DNA of 64,000 bases, from the NCBI GenBank assembly GCA_964433875.1, contig CAYSSO010000002.1, forward strand, positions 1-64,000, written 5' to 3'. Below are positions 59,916-64,000 of the stretch, piece after piece; within the stretch, counting starts at the first letter, position 1; the number at the start of each line of letters is the position of its first letter. The notes below the pieces were generated by a model. It was given only the letters and a program-made list of their open reading frames with translations, searched no databases and was not told where the DNA came from. Source of the stretch: Athalassotoga sp964433875 (GTDB lineage: Bacteria > Thermotogota > Thermotogae > Mesoaciditogales > Mesoaciditogaceae). The position numbers were made by a program, and so were the translations under genes.

Positions 59916-61802
59916 ATGAAGAAATTCTCTTCTAAAAACCTTTTAGATCTAAAATTTCCGGGAGACCCGCAAATAGATCCTCAAGGAAGAAGAATTGTTT
60001 TCACACTGAGCAAGGCAAATGAAAAGCAGGATGGATATGATAAGTCTATTTACATGTACGATAGGCACATCTTCCAGTTTACAACTGGCAAAGATTCATC
60101 TCCAAGATGGTCGCCCGACGGATCGGAGATTGCCTTTGTGAGATCAAATGATAATGGATCTGATTTGATGATAATAAATTCAAATGGAGGGGAAGCAAAA
60201 AAAGTCCTTCATTTTGATGACCAAATAACAGACCTCGGATATCTTAACAAAAATGAACTTGTCCTGTTAGTCGCCATCAAAGGAAAGAAGAAATCTGGCA
60301 AAGTGAAGGATGATGTTCATGAAATAGATAAAATACCTTTTTGGGCAAATGGAGAAGGTTTTATCTACAACGTTAAAAAGCAACTTTTTCTTGTAAAGAA
60401 AAATGGTACAAAAAAACAACTTACAGATGAAAAGGGAGAGATTTTCAATTTTGCGATCTCTCCGGACGGGAAGTATGTCGCCTTTGTTGAGGCGATGGAT
60501 ATGGAACACAATCCACTTGTTTCCGATCTTTTCATTTTAGAAATTAACGGAAAAGTTAAAAAACTGACGAGATCGAATCTTTCGGTCGGTAATGTAGTAT
60601 GGAGTCCTGATTCCTCAAAACTCGCTGCCATGATCTCAGATCTTGCCCATGGCTCATTCACAAATGAAAGATTATTCACGATAGATTTAAATGGAAAACT
60701 GAAAAAAATGTGCGATATAGATCTCCCAAAGGGCAACTCCATAAACAGCGACTCGAGAGGGTCTTCTCCAAATAAAATCTTTTGGACGCAAAAAGGTATA
60801 TTTTTTATGGTGACGGAAGGTCCAATATCTAAGATCATGGCCTACGAAGATGGAAAGGTCGAAGAAGTGATCTCCGGCCAGAGATCTGTCTCGGGCTTTA
60901 GCGCTTCAGATGGAGGCATTGCATTTCTTGCAATGAACTTTGCAAGCCCTGACGAATTGTACATTTACAAAGACGGCAAAGAGAGGAAACTTTCTCACTT
61001 TAACGATTTCAAGAATTTCAAAGTATCGATGTCGGAATATTTTGCCGTCAAAACCTCAGATGGCAAAAAAGTGGATGCGTGGATTATGAAACCGGCAGAC
61101 TACGAGAAAGGAAAGAAGTATCCTGCAGTACTTGAAATTCATGGAGGGCCACGGACGGCTTACGGAAATGCCTTCTTCCTCGAATTTCAGATACTCGCAT
61201 CAAACGGGTTTGTCGTGATCTTTTCAAATCCGAGGGGAAGTGATGGATACGGTGAAGAATTCTCTTACATATACGGAAATTACGGGAAAAGAGATTATCA
61301 GGATATCATGGAAGTTGTCGATGAAGCAATAAAAAAGTATGATTTTATAGATGAAAAAAGGCTCGGTGTAACGGGAGGATCTTACGGCGGATTCATGACA
61401 AACTGGATAGTAACGCAGACGAACAGATTTAAAGCGGCAGTCTCTCAAAGATCGATAAGCAACTGGATTTCATTCTTCGGCACTACAGATATAGGATATT
61501 TCTTCGGCCCCGATCAACTTGGAGGCGATCCGTGGTCAAACTCAAAAGGGTATACGGAGATGTCTCCTTTAACGTACGTCAAAAATGTTCAAACCCCGCT
61601 TTTGATGATCCATTCGATGGAAGATTACAGATGTTACATGGTAGAGGCATTCCAGTTCTTTACGGCGCTTAGGCACTTCGGCAAAGAGGCAAAACTCGCC
61701 CTTTTCCCTTCAGAAAATCATGAACTGTCAAGGTCTGGAAAGCCATATCACAGGATAAAACGGCTCGATCTTATAGTTGATTGGTTCAAAAATTATCTTT
61801 GA
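59916..61802 (+). CDS. S9 family prolyl oligopeptidase / acylaminoacyl peptidase
   Basis: A 628-residue serine peptidase. The N-terminal half is a beta-propeller (repeats such as SPRWSPDGSEIAFVRS, VAFVEAMD, VVWSPDSSKLAAM). The catalytic domain starts about residue 380 (VLEIHGGPRTAYG), with the nucleophile in VTGGSYGGFMTNW, Asp in MIHSMEDYRCYM and His in SENHELSRSG. It breaks down peptides in the cytosol. The frame is open up to 59784, but that part is repeat sequence; ATG 59916 follows AAGGAG with nine bases spacing and is chosen. Confidence 0.94.
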   Translation: MKKFSSKNLLDLKFPGDPQIDPQGRRIVFTLSKANEKQDGYDKSIYMYDRHIFQFTTGKDSSPRWSPDGSEIAFVRSNDNGSDLMIINSNGGEAKKVLHFDDQITDLGYLNKNELVLLVAIKGKKKSGKVKDDVHEIDKIPFWANGEGFIYNVKKQLFLVKKNGTKKQLTDEKGEIFNFAISPDGKYVAFVEAMDMEHNPLVSDLFILEINGKVKKLTRSNLSVGNVVWSPDSSKLAAMISDLAHGSFTNERLFTIDLNGKLKKMCDIDLPKGNSINSDSRGSSPNKIFWTQKGIFFMVTEGPISKIMAYEDGKVEEVISGQRSVSGFSASDGGIAFLAMNFASPDELYIYKDGKERKLSHFNDFKNFKVSMSEYFAVKTSDGKKVDAWIMKPADYEKGKKYPAVLEIHGGPRTAYGNAFFLEFQILASNGFVVIFSNPRGSDGYGEEFSYIYGNYGKRDYQDIMEVVDEAIKKYDFIDEKRLGVTGGSYGGFMTNWIVTQTNRFKAAVSQRSISNWISFFGTTDIGYFFGPDQLGGDPWSNSKGYTEMSPLTYVKNVQTPLLMIHSMEDYRCYMVEAFQFFTALRHFGKEAKLALFPSENHELSRSGKPYHRIKRLDLIVDWFKNYL

Positions 61803-61807
61803 AAATA

Positions 61808-61816
61808 TGATATAAT
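61808..61816 (+). promoter_or_regulatory. Extended -10 promoter of the SDR gene
   Basis: TGATATAAT six bases after the peptidase stop; no -35 found. The start point would be near 61823, followed by AGAAGG and the TTG start at 61842. Confidence 0.5.
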
Positions 61817-61841
61817 TGGTATGGATTAGAAGGCGATCGAG

Positions 61842-62573
61842 TTGAAGTTTAAAGATAAAATAATTCTTATAACCGGTGCCGCATCGGGAATCGGATTGGA
61901 AACCGCAAAAAAATTCTTGTCTGAAGGCGGCGTAGTTGCCGCGTGCGATTTGAATCAAAAAGGGCTCGAAGAAGCGCAAAAGGCTCTCGGCATAAAGTAC
62001 AGAACTTATAAAATGGATGTTACGGATTTTTCTGAAGTTGAAAGGGTTGTTGATACGATAATAAAAGATCTCGGACGTATAGATATACTCGTTAACAACG
62101 CAGGTTCTGTAAGAGAGAAACCTTTGCTTGAAAATACTTTAGAAGATTTCGATTTCACTCTAAACGTCAATTTAAAAGGCACTTACAATACCACAAAGGC
62201 CGTCATGAAATACATGGTAAAGCAAAATAGTGGCGTTGTCGTAAATGTTTCTTCAATAGTCGGGGTATACGGCAACCCTGGCCAAAGCGCTTATTCTGCA
62301 TCGAAAGCAGGAGTTAATGTGCTGGCAAAAGTGTGGGCAAAAGAATTTGCAAGGTACGGCATACGTGTGAATGCCATAGCCCCAGGATATGTAAGGACTC
62401 CTTTGATAGCCGGTTTGTCAAAAGAAAAAATAGACGAGATAAAGTCAAAGACTTTGCTTGGCAGACTTGCAGAGCCTGTAGAAATAGCCAACGTTATACT
62501 CTTTTTGGCTTCGAGCGATTCATCATACATAACCGGTCAGGTAATAGGTGTGGACGGGGGAATGATCATTTGA
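61842..62573 (+). CDS. Short-chain dehydrogenase, FabG-like
   Basis: A 243-residue classic SDR. Cofactor motif TGAASGIGLETA (residues 10-21), NNAGS, and the catalytic Ser-Tyr-Lys in VNVSSIVGV ... YSASKAGV. The C-terminus SSDSSYITGQVIGVDGGMII is typical of 3-oxoacyl-ACP reductases. The gene starts at TTG with AGAAGG eight bases upstream. It is not next to other fatty-acid genes, so a different carbonyl substrate is possible. Confidence 0.9.
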   Translation: MKFKDKIILITGAASGIGLETAKKFLSEGGVVAACDLNQKGLEEAQKALGIKYRTYKMDVTDFSEVERVVDTIIKDLGRIDILVNNAGSVREKPLLENTLEDFDFTLNVNLKGTYNTTKAVMKYMVKQNSGVVVNVSSIVGVYGNPGQSAYSASKAGVNVLAKVWAKEFARYGIRVNAIAPGYVRTPLIAGLSKEKIDEIKSKTLLGRLAEPVEIANVILFLASSDSSYITGQVIGVDGGMII

Positions 62574-62583
62574 AGGTGAAAAA

Positions 62584-63309
62584 ATGCTTGAACTGAAAGA
62601 TATCCATCTTGAAATAGATGGAAAGATTATACTTAAAAAATTCGAAAACGGTAAAAGGTACACCATTCTTGGAAATAACGGTACCGGTAAATCTACCGTT
62701 GCAAACATGATAATGGGAATGGAAGATTACAAACCTCTATCTGGAAAAATCTATCTTGATGGCATTGATATAACCGATCTTGACATGAGTAAAAGAGCCC
62801 AGTTGGGAATCACCATAGCCTTTCAAGAAAATGTAAGGTTTGACGGGATAAGGGTTTTAGAATATCTTACGCTTGGAGGAAAGATAAAAAAGCCTCTCGA
62901 TGAGATAAAAAATGCCCTTAGACTCGTTGGCCTTGGAGATGAATACTTAAAAAGGTACGTTGATGGGTCTTTAAGCGGCGGAGAGCGAAAAAGGATAGAG
63001 CTTGCGTCTATATACATGCTCAATCCAAAATACGTGATACTCGACGAGCCAGATTCGGGAATAGATATGATGTCTATAGAGACGATAAATAAATTCATAA
63101 ACGCCTTGATCGACAGAAAGATCACCGTGATAACGATAACGCACAGGGAAGAAATATCTATCAATTCTGATTACGCCTATCTATTGTGCGCCGGAATAGT
63201 TCTAAAAGAAGGTGACCCTGTCGAAATATCTAAATATTACAAATCTATGTGTGACGCATGCGATCATCCAAATGAAATCCATCTTGTGAAAGAAAGGGAA
63301 ATGATATGA
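62584..63309 (+). CDS. sufC: Fe-S cluster assembly ATPase SufC
   Basis: A 241-residue ABC-type ATPase of the SUF system. Walker A GNNGTGKST (about residue 29), ITIAFQENVRFDGI, signature SLSGGERKRIELASIY, Walker B VILDEPDSGIDMMS and the H-loop TITHREE are all SufC-like (GIDxxS after the Walker B Asp-Glu). It powers cluster assembly on SufB/SufD. A C-terminal tail includes CDACDHPNEIH with two Cys. It is followed by sufB with an ATGA overlap. Confidence 0.94.
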   Translation: MLELKDIHLEIDGKIILKKFENGKRYTILGNNGTGKSTVANMIMGMEDYKPLSGKIYLDGIDITDLDMSKRAQLGITIAFQENVRFDGIRVLEYLTLGGKIKKPLDEIKNALRLVGLGDEYLKRYVDGSLSGGERKRIELASIYMLNPKYVILDEPDSGIDMMSIETINKFINALIDRKITVITITHREEISINSDYAYLLCAGIVLKEGDPVEISKYYKSMCDACDHPNEIHLVKEREMI

Positions 63310-64000
63310 GAATAGCGCCGGATTATTCAAAAGAATTCGAAAAGATAGCGGAGGCTTACGAAAAAAGTGGCGGAAAGGCAGACAACCTGCTCGATAAACG
63401 CATTGCCTCGATAATAATAAGCGGAGATAAGGTGATAGGCCTTAACAACGTAGAAGGCGTTGAAATAGAGGCAGGCAAACAAGATTTGGGAGTATGGGCA
63501 AAAATAAGGATTCTTAAGGGCAAAAAGATAGCAATGCCTATTCACCTTTGTACCGGCTTTCTTGGAAAAGAGGGAGAGCAAAGGATAAATTTTGAATTCA
63601 TAATCGAAGACGGCGCAAGTGTGAATTTCATCTCTCACTGTTCTTTTCCATGGTCAACAAAATTAACGCACAAAATGATCGCGATAGTTAAGATAGGGAA
63701 AAATGCTTCTATGACCTACGCCGACGCCCATTTCCATTCGGAGGAAGGCGGAGTAACGGTCATTTCCGAAACGCATGCCATCGTAGATGAAAACGGAAGA
63801 TACAGTAACACCTTTGAATTGACACGAACAAGGGTAGGAAAACTCGTTGTCAAAATGGATGTCGATCTAAAAGATAGCGCCGTTGCAAACCTCGAGAGCA
63901 AAGTTAGAGGAAGATCAAATGATGAAATAAGCATAAAAGAAAGCCTCGGCCTTAACGGTAAAAATGCCCACGGAATAGCAAAGAGCACCATCGTCGCAAC
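63306..64000 (+). CDS. sufB: SufB-like Fe-S cluster scaffold, 5' part (short form)
   Basis: The frame is open from ATG 63306 to the window end (231 codons), so it is truncated by the window. It starts directly with RIAPDYSKEFEKIAEAYEKSGG and enters the beta-helix core (VWAKIRILKGKKIAMPIHL, INFEFIIEDGASVNFISHCSF, YADAHFHSEEGG) after about 60 residues. The usual 130-residue N-terminal region of bacterial SufB is absent, as in the minimal SmsB proteins. The HCSFPW motif has the Cys expected near the cluster. It overlaps sufC by four bases, so it should form a SufBC or SmsCB complex. Confidence 0.87.
   Translation, partial: MRIAPDYSKEFEKIAEAYEKSGGKADNLLDKRIASIIISGDKVIGLNNVEGVEIEAGKQDLGVWAKIRILKGKKIAMPIHLCTGFLGKEGEQRINFEFIIEDGASVNFISHCSFPWSTKLTHKMIAIVKIGKNASMTYADAHFHSEEGGVTVISETHAIVDENGRYSNTFELTRTRVGKLVVKMDVDLKDSAVANLESKVRGRSNDEISIKESLGLNGKNAHGIAKSTIVA

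Overview
The window looks like a chromosome segment of a Thermotogota bacterium, perhaps a deep lineage such as Mesoaciditogales. That placement is inferred from gene families and is not proven. The supporting evidence is a thermophile-type gene set: a TGS-domain nucleoside kinase, a glucose-type sugar-binding protein, the lysine-fermentation enzyme Kdd, flagellar genes with FliW/CsrA, ROK regulators and a short SufB. Genes are very tightly packed, start/stop overlaps are common and TTG starts are frequent. There is one tRNA, no rRNA, no CRISPR array and no transposase. Two runs of ten N (26833-26842 and 30169-30178) are assembly gaps, each inside a gene.

Layout. 1-732: 3' end of a family-5 solute-binding protein. 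743-4222 (minus): flgK-flgL-fliW-csrA. 4320-10263 (minus): rnhB, uvrB, a DUF212 membrane protein, a metallophosphoesterase and a phosphohexomutase. 10321-10395: tRNA-Val(CAC). 10397-13192 (minus): SPS-like glycosyltransferase, PfkB sugar kinase and PduO-type adenosyltransferase. 13241-19262 (minus): a nine-gene-scale envelope/ABC cluster with a toast-rack-like membrane protein, a YtrA-type GntR regulator and two ABC exporters, behind a palindromic operator. 19391-28377 (plus): DsrE-like protein, radical SAM protein, Fe-alcohol dehydrogenase, PAS-GAF-PAS-GGDEF-EAL protein, a repeat-domain secreted protein, an MFS transporter and a sirtuin. 28465-28542 (minus): an unrecorded 25-residue ORF with the strongest-looking promoter of the window. 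28786-33017 (plus): ROK regulator and a glucose-type ABC importer lacking its ATPase.

33044-35950 (minus): Kdd, YqeY and PepV; panD is divergent at 36067. 36401-44211 (minus): DMT transporter, KorA-like subunit, TGS nucleoside kinase, WecA/TagO-like transferase, aspartate aminotransferase, a secreted protein and a DHFR-like enzyme. 44613-47688 (plus): gnd-zwf-pgl, the whole oxidative pentose phosphate branch. 47676-59624 (minus): a roughly 12 kb run starting rpmH-rnpA-yidD-yidC-jag and continuing with ftcD, a frame-broken hutI, rlmH, a CNNM/CorC protein, cdd, a secreted GH13 amylase, a DUF4139 protein, yqeK and an LCP-like protein. 59916-64000 (plus): S9 peptidase, FabG-like SDR, SufC and a partial, short SufB.

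Together the genes suggest a motile, saccharolytic and peptide-using fermenter: extracellular amylase, sugar importer, full oxidative pentose phosphate branch, PepV and S9 peptidases, and amino-acid catabolism (lysine and histidine branches). The items most worth a second look are the 25-residue ORF with its operator-like palindrome, the double frame lesion in hutI, the toast-rack/GntR/ABC cluster with its operator, the dispersed three-part repeat, and the SufC-short-SufB pair that resembles a minimal SMS system.
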